A stretch of DNA of 13,722 bases. Source: Trichomonas tenax (taxonomy: Eukaryota; Parabasalia; Trichomonadida; Trichomonadidae). The position numbers and the translations under genes were made by a program. Numbering within the stretch: position 1 is the stretch's first letter; each line of letters starts with the position of its first letter. The DNA lies in contig JALKBU010001252.1 in NCBI GenBank assembly GCA_023091735.1, positions 1 through 13,722 of the forward strand, read 5' to 3'. The notes beneath the pieces were generated by a model. That model saw only the letters and a program-made list of their open reading frames with translations, ran no database searches and had not been told where the DNA came from. This document shows, piece after piece, positions 1-7,102 of this stretch.

Positions 1-46
1 AAATGATTTAAAACCGTTATATAATCAGGTTAAGAAGAATAAGACC

Positions 47-117
47 GAGCCCCAAGGGGGCTTGGGCTCATTTATCCTAGCCCGAAGCTGAGCTTGCTCA
101 GCGGGATGGGCTCATTT
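47..117. repeat. Two GC-rich hairpins with an 11-bp direct repeat
   Basis: Hairpin 1 spans 47-69: arms gagccc(c)aag and cttgggctc around a gggg loop, with one bulged base. Hairpin 2 spans 81-105: ccc-gaa-gctgagc-tt-gctcagc-ggg, whose 7-bp inner arms are perfect. The 11-mer tgggctcattt occurs at 63-73 and again at 107-117, so 74-117 has the form of a 44-bp block bounded by a direct repeat. It lies where the following ORF loses its start. Confidence 0.7.
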
Positions 118-418
118 GTGTGTGTGTGAAGCTGATGAAGGATTTACATCCCTAGAAAAGAAACCAGTTACGCCTAAACGTAAGTGCACAGAAAAACAAT
201 TAGCAGCACTTGCTGCAGGTCGTCAGAAGAATCCGAGGTGGATCGCAAAAAGAATGAAGGAAGAAGAACGGGCTAAAGCCCGTGAGGGACAAAGTCCCGA
301 AGCTAAGAAGAAACAGGAAGAACGGGCTGAAAGCCCTGAGGCACGCAACCGATGGTTGCAACCCGAAGGGCAAAGTGCCGAAGAAAAGAAGAAGCAGGAA
401 GAAAAGAAATCAGAATAA
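92..418 (+). CDS. ATG-less charged repeat ORF, possibly mobile-element derived
   Basis: The frame is open from 92 (after TGA at 89-91) to TAA at 416-418. No ATG lies in frame before 254-256, and the ATG at 106 is in another frame, so the 5' end looks lost, perhaps through the hairpin-bearing block at 74-117. The readable protein begins with a basic stretch (PKRKCTEKQLAALAAGRQK, coded about 158-214) followed by a highly charged Glu/Lys/Arg/Ala half. That half holds an imperfect internal repeat, EGQSPEAKKKQEE and EGQSAEEKKKQEE, separated by a longer insert. Five short perfect hairpins at 269-379 make up much of the second half, and base composition is far more GC-rich than elsewhere in the window. 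I do not recognise the family. The basic N-terminal motif recalls small basic proteins of large DNA elements (Maverick/Polinton-like), but that is a guess. It may be a pseudogene. Confidence 0.4.
   Translation, partial: ACSAGWAHLCVCEADEGFTSLEKKPVTPKRKCTEKQLAALAAGRQKNPRWIAKRMKEEERAKAREGQSPEAKKKQEERAESPEARNRWLQPEGQSAEEKKKQEEKKSE
269..379. repeat. Cluster of five short perfect hairpins inside the ORF
   Basis: Perfect palindromes with 2-3 nt loops follow one another: cgggct-aa-agcccg (269-282), gggac-aaa-gtccc (286-298), gggct-gaa-agccc (324-336), gcaacc-gat-ggttgc (345-359) and ggca-aag-tgcc (369-379). A shorter ccc-gaa-ggg lies at 362-370. Their arm sequences differ but the architecture is the same (4-6 bp arms, mostly purine loop), and the frame stays open through all of them. 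Confidence 0.8.
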
Positions 419-421
419 TTT

Positions 422-540
422 TCTCTCATAACCACTAAAATTATTTTTCAAATTTCTGAACTCATAAATACTTGCCCTTCGCTTTCTTTCGTTAGTTAGT
501 TAGTCAAAAATTATTTTTTCAAATTTCTGACTTCATAAAT
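422..540. repeat. Non-coding repeat copy A
   Basis: Starts tctctcataac, passes through actaaaattattttt and cttgcccttcgctttctttc, then a GTTA tract and another attatttttt-caaatttc block. It aligns along its length with copy B at 580-712. It also has an internal duplication of about 30 bp (442-471 against 510-540). Confidence 0.75.
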
Positions 541-579
541 CCTAATCTTGACTTATAAATTAGCATAAAACATCAAATT

Positions 580-712
580 TCTCTCATAACTACTAAAATT
601 ATTTTTTCAAATTTCCTTACCCCCAAATCCTTGCCCTTCGGGCTGGGGCAAAGCCCTTCGCTTTCTTTCATTAGTTAGTTAGTTAGTCAAAAATTATTTT
701 TTCAAAAACTGA
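580..712. repeat. Non-coding repeat copy B with hairpin insertion
   Basis: Diverged second copy of 422-540. It carries one extra GTTA unit and an exact 20-bp block at 640-659 that copy A lacks between 480 and 481. The block and its left flank form two adjacent hairpins: gccc-ttc-gggc (633-643) and gggc-aaa-gccc (646-656). The 6-mer cccttc occurs at both edges (634-639 and 654-659). Confidence 0.75.
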
Positions 713-882
713 ATAAATTTTATAATCATTAGTTTCAAAATCAATTTTAACGTTAATTTTGTAGAAATTCAAAAAATTTATTTTCTATATGGGGACCCTA
801 ATTTGTAAAACTAACTCTATCGTAAATATTAGTATTAATAAATTATTCGTTTTGTAATTTGTGATTTCGGTAATTATATAAA

Positions 883-930
883 AAGATGTTCGCAGAGCCG
901 TGGCGAAGTCACGGTGAATGCGAACATCTT
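883..930. repeat. Nested 12-bp inverted repeat hairpin
   Basis: Outer arms aagatgttcgca (883-894) and tgcgaacatctt (919-930) are perfect. Inside them lies a second perfect hairpin, ccgtg-gcgaagt-cacgg (898-914). Its arms are much more GC-rich than the AT-rich flanks. It could be a structured RNA element or a foldback mobile repeat; nothing here decides it. Confidence 0.75.
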
Positions 931-1305
931 ATTACTAACTTATGAATCAAATATACAAAACAAAATCGACAATACTGCTTTATGGGAACAGCAATCGTAG
1001 CTTTACTAACTTGTGTATAAAATAGCAGTATAATATGTTAAAACAATCAAATATGCAAAAGCTTTGTTTTAATATTGATTGTATATAATTGTGAAAAATG
1101 GGGTGGAGGTGATTTATAGAAAGATAGGGTTAATGATAATTTTTATAAATACATCCTTTGCATTGCAAAATTTGCAGCAAATAATAATAATATTCATGTT
1201 ATTCGATAAAAAATAACAGAACTACCACTGAAACTTCAGTATAGGGGCAATATTACCGCACCCAAATCCTCCAAATATAGTCGACAAAATCTGGGGAATT
1301 AAAAT
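931..1305. other. Intergenic, small inverted repeats only
   Basis: No gene seen. There is a 9-bp inverted repeat ttaaaacaa (1038-1046) / ttgttttaa (1064-1072), overlapped by imperfect arms around acaatcaaatat and atattgattgt (1043-1083). Otherwise AT-rich. Confidence 0.5.
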
Positions 1306-1890
1306 TTAACAACAAACTTCACCGTTTTGTTCTACAGACTGGTTCAATTTGATGCTGGGAATCGAAGCGAAGTTGACAATGTTGTGTATGATGTCAACTG
1401 CAAGATCAGTAAATAATTTCACAATGTTTTGACTTGTTTTTGCAGATGTCACATAATACTTTAGGCCCCTTTTGGTGGTCCATTCTTCTGCCTGAACAAC
1501 AGATATCTCAAAGTGCTCAGCTTTGTTAGCTGCAATGTCAACAACTGCGTTTTGGCCTGCGACTTCACGAAAGCTTGATATCCATTGGTCAAGCTTCATA
1601 AATGAGTCTTTATTGATAAGAGAAAAAATTATTTGGCGCTTTTTATTTCAAAGGATCCGCTAGAATCCGTTATTTTGGATATACTTGCTTTTGTGTTCTG
1701 AGTACTAATTTATGGTTATTTTTATTTGATTCAATTTTGAGCGAGCTGAATCTTTTTTGAATACACAAAATGGTCGATACCAATTTTTGTAAATCTAGAG
1801 TTTCTGTATATTACTACAATATTATTAAAACAATGGATGAGAATTGTGAAGTGGTTTGTCAACCATTGAAAATTTATTCGGTTCTATGAT
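1306..1890 (-). pseudogene. Rab-type small GTPase pseudogene
   Basis: The length (about 585 bp) fits a whole Rab of about 195 residues. The intact 3' part (1306-1620) reads INKDSFMKLDQWISSFREV, then AANKAE (G4 NKxD-like, third position Ala-Glu), TSAKT (G5 SAK) and a C-terminal Cys-Cys prenylation end. Upstream, in another frame, lie KIGIDHF with SKKIQL (switch I region, about 1743-1787) and a degraded TQNTKASISKITDS where DTAGQE would be expected at the right spacing; the stretch between carries several TGA/TAA codons. A one-base shift near 1630 joins the two frames. The P-loop area (about 1835-1890) is barely recognisable. Rabs recruit effectors in vesicle traffic; this copy cannot. TAA is followed by A, keeping a UAAA signal at 1305-1308. 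The ATG at 1599 is an internal Met, not a start. Confidence 0.85.
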
Positions 1891-2320
1891 TAAAATATAA
1901 TGAAATAACTTCTAATTTACAGGACAGATACAGCTCCATTTTGCCGGTATTTTGATATAGTTTCAGCAACCATAATGACACACATGAAAACTTTTTTGAT
2001 AGTTTTGTCAAAAAAAATCCTTTCCCAAAAAAAGAATCAAAACATTGATTTCGAAAATGATTTTGCTTTAAATCTATTTCCATTTATGCGGATGTTTGAA
2101 TGATTCATATGTAATTGGATATCTTCATCAAATAAATCACCAAAAATATAAAATAATATGTGTGCACCCTTAAAATTATCAAAAGGGTCTCCTCAGTTTT
2201 GAAATACAAATCCATGATCACGTACTCATAATCAAAATAAAAGTTGCAGTACTGGTTTCTAAGAAAAGTTAAGTTTCAATGACAAAATGTTGAAGTAAAT
2301 GACGATAGGGTTATTTAACC
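1891..2320. other. Intergenic, nothing recognised
   Basis: AT-rich sequence with no supported ORF, RNA gene or long repeat. The minus-strand open stretch at 1874-2083 has no recognisable protein features and overlaps the decayed Rab 5' end. Confidence 0.5.
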
Positions 2321-3199
2321 TCAAAAGTGACATTTTTGAATCAGTTCATGAGTTTTAGTTTAATAAATTAGTGCAATGATATATCAGATAAATGAAGAGC
2401 CAAGTATAATAGATTATGCGGTGTCAATGATTCTGCAATTATAATATTTGGTCCTAAATTAATAATAAAAAGTTGCTTTTTTACGAGATGTCGTTCTTAC
2501 ACTTATTATTCTGATCTTTATAATAGATCATGAGTTGTAGGTTTTAATGGAATATATTTTGATATGTCAAATATTCTATTTTATAATTGTACCTCTCAAA
2601 ATTATTTAATTTCATTATTTACTGATAGAAACATTAAACAAAAGGAATACATGAATTTAACTTCTATTGTTTCAACAATAGCAAATTATGCTAGCTTGAA
2701 TGCAGGATATGTATATTCAACTTAAACAAATTTCTCAAACACAAACATGCCGATGCTTCATCCAGGATATTTTCCCATATTTTACTACCTTGAAGACGGA
2801 AATGTTGAAAAACAAGTTGGTGCAACTATGTCTCTTTATTTATCGAGTTATAATGATGTTGAAGGTGTTTGCAGAAGATTGAATTTTCTTAATAATACGC
2901 CAACATATATTTTCCGATTAACTATTACAAAACATAAACTTGATCAAATAATACTGGGAAACAAGTGTTCAAAATGTCTTCACAATACAACTGAATACTT
3001 TACTTTTACAAATTGCTACTCGGATATCGATTATCATTTATCATATATAACAGTTTCCAAAACATCTGAATATGGGTTTAATGTTCCTACTTTATATTAT
3101 GATTTATATTTATTTACTCCCATTATTATATCATGCATTGCTAAGCATCCAAAAACTTTTATCAGTTATCAGCTATTATTTCCTATAATATTTATGTGA
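2321..3199 (+). pseudogene. Relic of a beta-helix-like surface or secreted protein
   Basis: A single frame stays readable for about 290 codons with only four internal stops: TAG 2369, TGA 2393, TGA 2531 and TAA 2723, ending at TGA 3197-3199. Random sequence this AT-rich should hold far more stops. Readable pieces include DSAIIIFGPKLIIKSCFF, GIYFDMSNILFYNCTSQNY, MNLTSIVSTIANYASLNAG, MPMLHPGYFPIFYYLEDG, LHNTTEYF and FTFTNCYSD. Alternating hydrophobic strands with recurring Asn-Cys and N-glycosylation-type NxT/S sites resemble right-handed beta-helix surface proteins that are multigene in trichomonads. That assignment rests on pattern only. The longest uninterrupted piece is 2747-3199 (150 codons). 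A gene using only this last piece cannot be excluded, but I favour a pseudogene. Confidence 0.45.
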
Positions 3200-3738
3200 A
3201 TTAAATTAAATATTTTCATAGTTTAGGAACAGTCTAAGAATAGCCATTAAAGGTGTTACATGAAAAGAAGCAAATCCCATGCAGGAGCACTGAACTTTCA
3301 TTCTTAGATTTACTCCTTCATAGATTATTTATATCCTTTCAAATGCAAATAATTAAGCATAAAACTTTCATGATCCTATGTTTTTCTTATTAGCTGATGC
3401 ATAATATGTAGTAAATATTCCGTTGGAAATTTTATCAAAATATTAAGTGATTCCATTTTAAGTGTACCTTTATTGCCATGTATTAAGTGTTATCATATAT
3501 TACTTTTTATTGCTGTATTAAGTACTCCCACAGGTTGACATCAGCAATATCGGAATGAATATAGATTTTAAGCAATATCTCACTACATTTCCTAGGTTAT
3601 GAAATATCGATTCTAAATCAATAACAAGCAGGAAATGTTCAATGCAATGAATGAGGTTTGATCTTAAAGACTAATTTCCTTTCAATTATGAATATCAAAC
3701 ATTTTACTCCGACAATATATGGAAAAAAAAATGTAATT
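3200..3738. other. Intergenic with a short direct repeat
   Basis: No gene seen. tttattgccatgtattaagt (3469-3488) and tttattgctgtattaagt (3506-3523) form a near-identical direct repeat, with further attaagtg-like motifs around 3440-3465. Confidence 0.5.
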
Positions 3739-4590
3739 TCACTCCTCTTTTGGCAGCGGTTCATGAACTTCATAAGTTATGTGTTCCTGAAGTTCAAATT
3801 CATTTTGATTTTCTGGTTGATCTGCATTAACAGGTTCTTCAACAGTATGTTGTTCATATGTTGTCTCTGTGTATTGCTTTTCAGCATAATGAGTTGGTTC
3901 TGTTTCAGGAATAATAACTGTTAAATTTTCACCATTAATTGGAGTCAAAATCGATTCCGTTGGGTTCGGAGAACGCTCTGATGGGATTTCAGGCTGAAGA
4001 GGCGGCAAAACCATGTTATTGTAAGATTTGTTGACTGTTGGTTTTCTTCTTGGGGACTTGATCTGTGGTTTATTGTTTTCAACGAGGTTTCGCTTATGAA
4101 TCGACCTTAAGTAATGAATTCTGTTGTGATCTTCTTGATGTTTTGCCCAATCTTGGCGATTGAGGATTGCTTGCTGGTGCTGGATATTCTGCATAAGCAT
4201 CTCGTTCTCTTTGTTGATCTTTTTTATCCTGTATTTGCGTGCCACGTTCGCTCTCGGAGAAATGTTGATATTTCGATCAAAAACATATCTATTTTCGTTC
4301 ATGATACTCATCAATCTCTGGTGGTGCTGGAAGTTTCTCTTGTCGATTTCTTCCTGGCGGAATTTTCTGTTCAATTCCGCTTTCGAATGACTCATTGCAG
4401 CGAGATTTGGACGTGCAGTCTCGATTGTAGGCTTCACATGATTGATTGCATACAAATGCTGCTGGTAGAATTTGTCCCTGATGTCTGCATAAGGATCGTT
4501 GTCATACATCGAGATTTGGCACTTTTGTGTAACTATTAAATCTGTTACCATCAAGTTTTGCGGTTTTGGTGATGGAAATAGAGTATCCAT
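3739..4590 (-). CDS. CFAP97/hemingway-domain protein, probably flagellar
   Basis: Complete 283-codon ORF, ATG at 4588-4590, stop TGA at 3739-3741. Residues about 70-165 fit the CFAP97 (KIAA1430/hemingway) domain: paired basic helices with the recurring I-x-x-x-N/EN pattern (EEIDKRN, then KINKENEMLMQNI), followed by W148, H151, H155 and YLRSI at 160-164. In animals the family is tied to motile cilia and flagella, which suits a flagellated protist. N-terminal to it, FYQQHLYAINHVKPTI (41-56) looks like a conserved pre-domain helix. Residues 172-200 are basic and proline-rich; the last 60 are acidic and Glu/Thr/Tyr-rich, probably disordered. Met14 or Met28 could be the true start, since no clear initiator is seen upstream. 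No signal peptide or membrane segment. Distance to neighbours argues for its own transcript. Confidence 0.75.
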   Translation of the reverse strand: MDTLFPSPKPQNLMVTDLIVTQKCQISMYDNDPYADIRDKFYQQHLYAINHVKPTIETARPNLAAMSHSKAELNRKFRQEEIDKRNFQHHQRLMSIMNENRYVFDRNINISPRANVARKYRIKKINKENEMLMQNIQHQQAILNRQDWAKHQEDHNRIHYLRSIHKRNLVENNKPQIKSPRRKPTVNKSYNNMVLPPLQPEIPSERSPNPTESILTPINGENLTVIIPETEPTHYAEKQYTETTYEQHTVEEPVNADQPENQNEFELQEHITYEVHEPLPKEE

Positions 4591-4871
4591 AATGTGTATT
4601 TTCTATATTTCGTATTATTTTGTCAAAATTTTATCAACAAGATTTTAAAAAGTCGTGAATAACCTTATTTGATGCCTTCTCAATATAAATTATTTAATTA
4701 TTTCGTTGAATACCAATATAAGAATGTGACGTCAATGTTCTACTTGGATGTTTGTATTAGCAGATTATTTTCATACATGTTATTAGAAAAAGAGATCCTA
4801 AAGTTTAAAATAACGATGAGATCACAGACAAATTGCAAGTTGACAAAATAGGCATATGTCTTTCGGTCTTT
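4591..4871. other. Intergenic, nothing recognised
   Basis: AT-rich spacer between the CFAP97-type gene start and the 3' end of glycine-rich pseudogene A. No motif of the initiator type was found next to the CFAP97 ATG; the bases immediately before it read acacatt. Confidence 0.5.
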
Positions 4872-5550
4872 AGAAAATTCTATAATTTCAATTCTAACTT
4901 TTCCATCTCCATTCCATATTCCAGGACTTAATACAGCATTATTGAAAAAATATTTGGATGGTAAAATATTATAATAACTAGGTTTATAGGACGAAGATGT
5001 TAATACATAACCAGATCCGCCGGCAGCAGAAAATCCTTGCCAGCCCGTAACATCTCCACCAAACCATCCTCCATCCCCACCAACTCCACAGCGATCATCT
5101 GTGGAAGTTGTTGCTGATCCAGCAATTCCAAAATCTGGTTTTGTTATCCAATCTCTATAGATATAGATATCTATCAGTTGAGCCTGTTCTATACTGTCCA
5201 TTTCATCCTCCATTGTATCCTCCTGCTTGCGTTCCACCCACTTTTGTGGCAGTTCCTTGTCCACCAACATAAACATATGCCTATGTATTTTTTGACAAGC
5301 CGAGAACACCTGATGCAAATCTGCCTTTCCCACCATTGCCATTGTAATAGCTTCCACCCTGCGCACCATATGCACTAATGTTGTAAACGCCAGGGCCAAG
5401 CTGGACAATATATGGTGTGCAATCAGATTTTGATGCACATGGATACAAGAATGAGTAGATTCTCTCATTGAGGATGTCAACTCTCTCAGTTCCTTTCGAG
5501 CTTGTCTCTAAATGATATGTAACAGACAAATTTATCCATATTAAACAACA
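4872..5550 (-). pseudogene. Glycine-rich surface-type protein pseudogene A
   Basis: Readable in order on the minus strand: YSFLYPC, SKSDCTPYIVQLGPGVYNI, SAYGAQGGSY, GVLGLSKNT, then an in-frame TAG (5281-5283), then AYVYVGGQGTATKVGG, QAGGYNGG, an in-frame TGA (5203-5205), NGQYRTGSTD, and TAG (5155-5157). After a frameshift near 5160 comes CGVGGDGGWFGG, GGSGYVLTSSSYKP and finally GDGKVRIEI. This is the arrangement of the trichomonad glycine-rich family related to the Gly_rich region of ALK/LTK receptors (PF12810 as I recall it). The usual glycine-dense middle is much reduced, so an internal deletion is likely. The 5' end lacks an ATG: the frame opens after TGA at 5551-5553 and its first start-like codon is TTG. 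The frameshift lies beside a short agatat tract. Confidence 0.8.
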
Positions 5551-5631
5551 TCATTACATCAAAATCTGATATTGAAGAGGACAATAACAACTATGTTAGA
5601 AGAAATATAGTTTATTTTTAAAAAAACAAAA

Positions 5632-5638
5632 TTATTTA
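5632..5638 (-). terminator. Stop codon overlapping a UAAA poly(A) signal
   Basis: The phosphatase stop TAA is followed by ATAAT, so UAAA overlaps the stop codon (5635-5638). This is the known trichomonad poly(A) signal arrangement. Confidence 0.55.
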
Positions 5639-7087
5639 ATAGAATGAGAATGCAGCGTACTTCATAGGCTTGAATTTATCAGGAATTGGCTTAGCTGCGA
5701 ATGTCTTGAACTCACGCTTGAATGATCCATCGCAATTAAACGTTAGATCAACAATAGCACCTTTATTGCCCATGTGACCAACATAGTTAGGAGCAGAGAA
5801 AACTGTGATGCATTTTCCGTTTTGTTGAACCGAATATCCATTCTCCTGGACTTGGTGAGATCTAATGAGGAGCTCAAGAGTGTTCTGACGAAGGAATTGC
5901 TCAGTGATATCAGGTCCAAACTGACGAGCAACACCACGTGGAGAAGGAGCAAGTCCCCTTCCTTCCATTGGATCTGCCCAAAGAATCTCTGCAATAGCTG
6001 TGTTGTCTCCTGGCTGGCAGTTCCTATTCTCTCTGTTAATTCCAGCAATATCGATCTGTTTGTTGCTTGGGAGGCCTCCATGAAGCACGATGACCTTCGA
6101 GTTAATAATGTGCGCTATCGGAAGTGCGCAGAATAATCTTGAGAATTCCGAGAACATAGACTCAGAGTACTTTGAGTCGCATTCATTGTAGAATCCATAA
6201 AGCTGATTCATTGCATCTGTTTCGTGATTACCACGATTTAAGTATATTGAGTTATTATCGTATAATTTCCATGCCATCAGTACAATAACGATCTCAGATC
6301 CTTGAGAGCCCCTGTCAACGAAGTCCCCATTGAACAAATATGGATTATCTGAGCTTGGATATCCATGAGATTCAAATATATTGATAACATCCTGTAACTG
6401 GCCGTGAGTATCGCCAACAACGTGTATTTTAGGTACATTTATGTTCACAACGTTTGGTAATAAAGAATGCATATCTTTAACACGACGAATCATTGATGAA
6501 ATCTGTTGTTCCGATGGCCTCTTGTCGTTTAGCATATCTTTCATCATTGCTTTGATCGATTCTGGAGTAAATTCTGACGTATTTTTAATTATCGTTGTTT
6601 GCGTAAGTGTAATATCTTGTTTTGACTTTGGACTTAATGTTTGTTGTGGGAGATCTTCCTGTTTAGGTATCTGAGTTTTGCCTGCGTTTGATATTAAATC
6701 AATTGGAGCATTAATTTTACACTTTACGAAGTTAACTCTGTCCTTAAAGTACTGTGTTCCTGGTGTTAGTTTTGATGCTTGCAAATAATCCTGGTGAGCA
6801 TCTTCCCATGCCAAGTTTGTTGCAAATGCGTTTCCTCTTCTGAAGAAAGCCCTCGAATTTGTTGGATCAAGTTCAATTGCTTTCGTCGCTGTGTCAATTG
6901 CCTCTGTGTTTCTTTCCAGTAATAAAGCGGTCGCAGATAAACAAGCATAAATCACAGAAAGAGTGCCTTTGTCCGTCTGTGGGCACTCATCGATCGCCTT
7001 TTTGTATGAATCGTAAGCGGCGAAGTATTTTCCGTTCGTGAAGTTGTCGTTTCCTTCTTTTCTGTAAAGCTCAACTTTCTTCGACAT
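5636..7087 (-). CDS. PP5-type serine/threonine protein phosphatase with TPRs
   Basis: A 483-residue protein, close to the ~500 of animal PP5. Residues 5-110 form three TPRs (KEGNDNF; AIDTATKAIELDP; AFFRRGNAF), the module that in PP5 binds the Hsp90 C-terminus and holds the enzyme inactive. A polar linker (about 125-170) follows, then a PPP catalytic domain. All signatures are present: GDTHG (225-229), GDFVDRG (254-260), RGNHE (285-289), HGG (336-338), SPRG (382-385), RSHQ (409-412) and SAPNY (431-435). Expected metal ligands are D226, H228, D255, N287, H336 and H411, so it should be active. The C-terminus stops at MKYAAFSFY, a few residues shorter than animal PP5, whose last helix helps autoinhibition. 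I start at ATG 7085-7087 (MSKK) and not the in-frame ATG at 7148-7150, because an initiator motif lies between them and the extra 21 codons look like untranslated sequence. No signal peptide; soluble, cytosolic or nuclear. Confidence 0.95.
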   Translation of the reverse strand: MSKKVELYRKEGNDNFTNGKYFAAYDSYKKAIDECPQTDKGTLSVIYACLSATALLLERNTEAIDTATKAIELDPTNSRAFFRRGNAFATNLAWEDAHQDYLQASKLTPGTQYFKDRVNFVKCKINAPIDLISNAGKTQIPKQEDLPQQTLSPKSKQDITLTQTTIIKNTSEFTPESIKAMMKDMLNDKRPSEQQISSMIRRVKDMHSLLPNVVNINVPKIHVVGDTHGQLQDVINIFESHGYPSSDNPYLFNGDFVDRGSQGSEIVIVLMAWKLYDNNSIYLNRGNHETDAMNQLYGFYNECDSKYSESMFSEFSRLFCALPIAHIINSKVIVLHGGLPSNKQIDIAGINRENRNCQPGDNTAIAEILWADPMEGRGLAPSPRGVARQFGPDITEQFLRQNTLELLIRSHQVQENGYSVQQNGKCITVFSAPNYVGHMGNKGAIVDLTFNCDGSFKREFKTFAAKPIPDKFKPMKYAAFSFY

Positions 7088-7100
7088 AATTAAAAAGTGA
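7088..7100 (-). promoter_or_regulatory. Initiator-like element of the phosphatase gene
   Basis: On the minus strand TCACTTTTTAATT runs directly into the ATG. It matches the trichomonad initiator (TCA, pyrimidine, T, T/A; transcription from the A), which would give an mRNA leader of about 11 nt from 7098. This supports the MSKK start. Confidence 0.6.
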
Positions 7101-7102
7101 AG

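Noticed and set aside
161..190. Intron 5' splice-like gtaagtgcacag in the left ORF
   Set aside because: The frame is open through it and no branch/acceptor motif of the trichomonad type follows at a sensible distance.
1..930. CRISPR-like array from the regularly placed hairpins
   Set aside because: Hairpin arms differ from one another, spacing is irregular and there are no constant repeats with unique spacers; the context is eukaryotic.
1306..1599. A separate small gene starting at the ATG at 1599
   Set aside because: Rab sequence continues in frame upstream of this Met (INKDSF), so it is an internal codon of a decayed full-length gene.
4740..5480. A 246-residue minus-strand ORF as an intact gene
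   Set aside because: Its first half is the wrong frame of the glycine-rich relic; family motifs appear only in its second half, after the frameshift near 5160.
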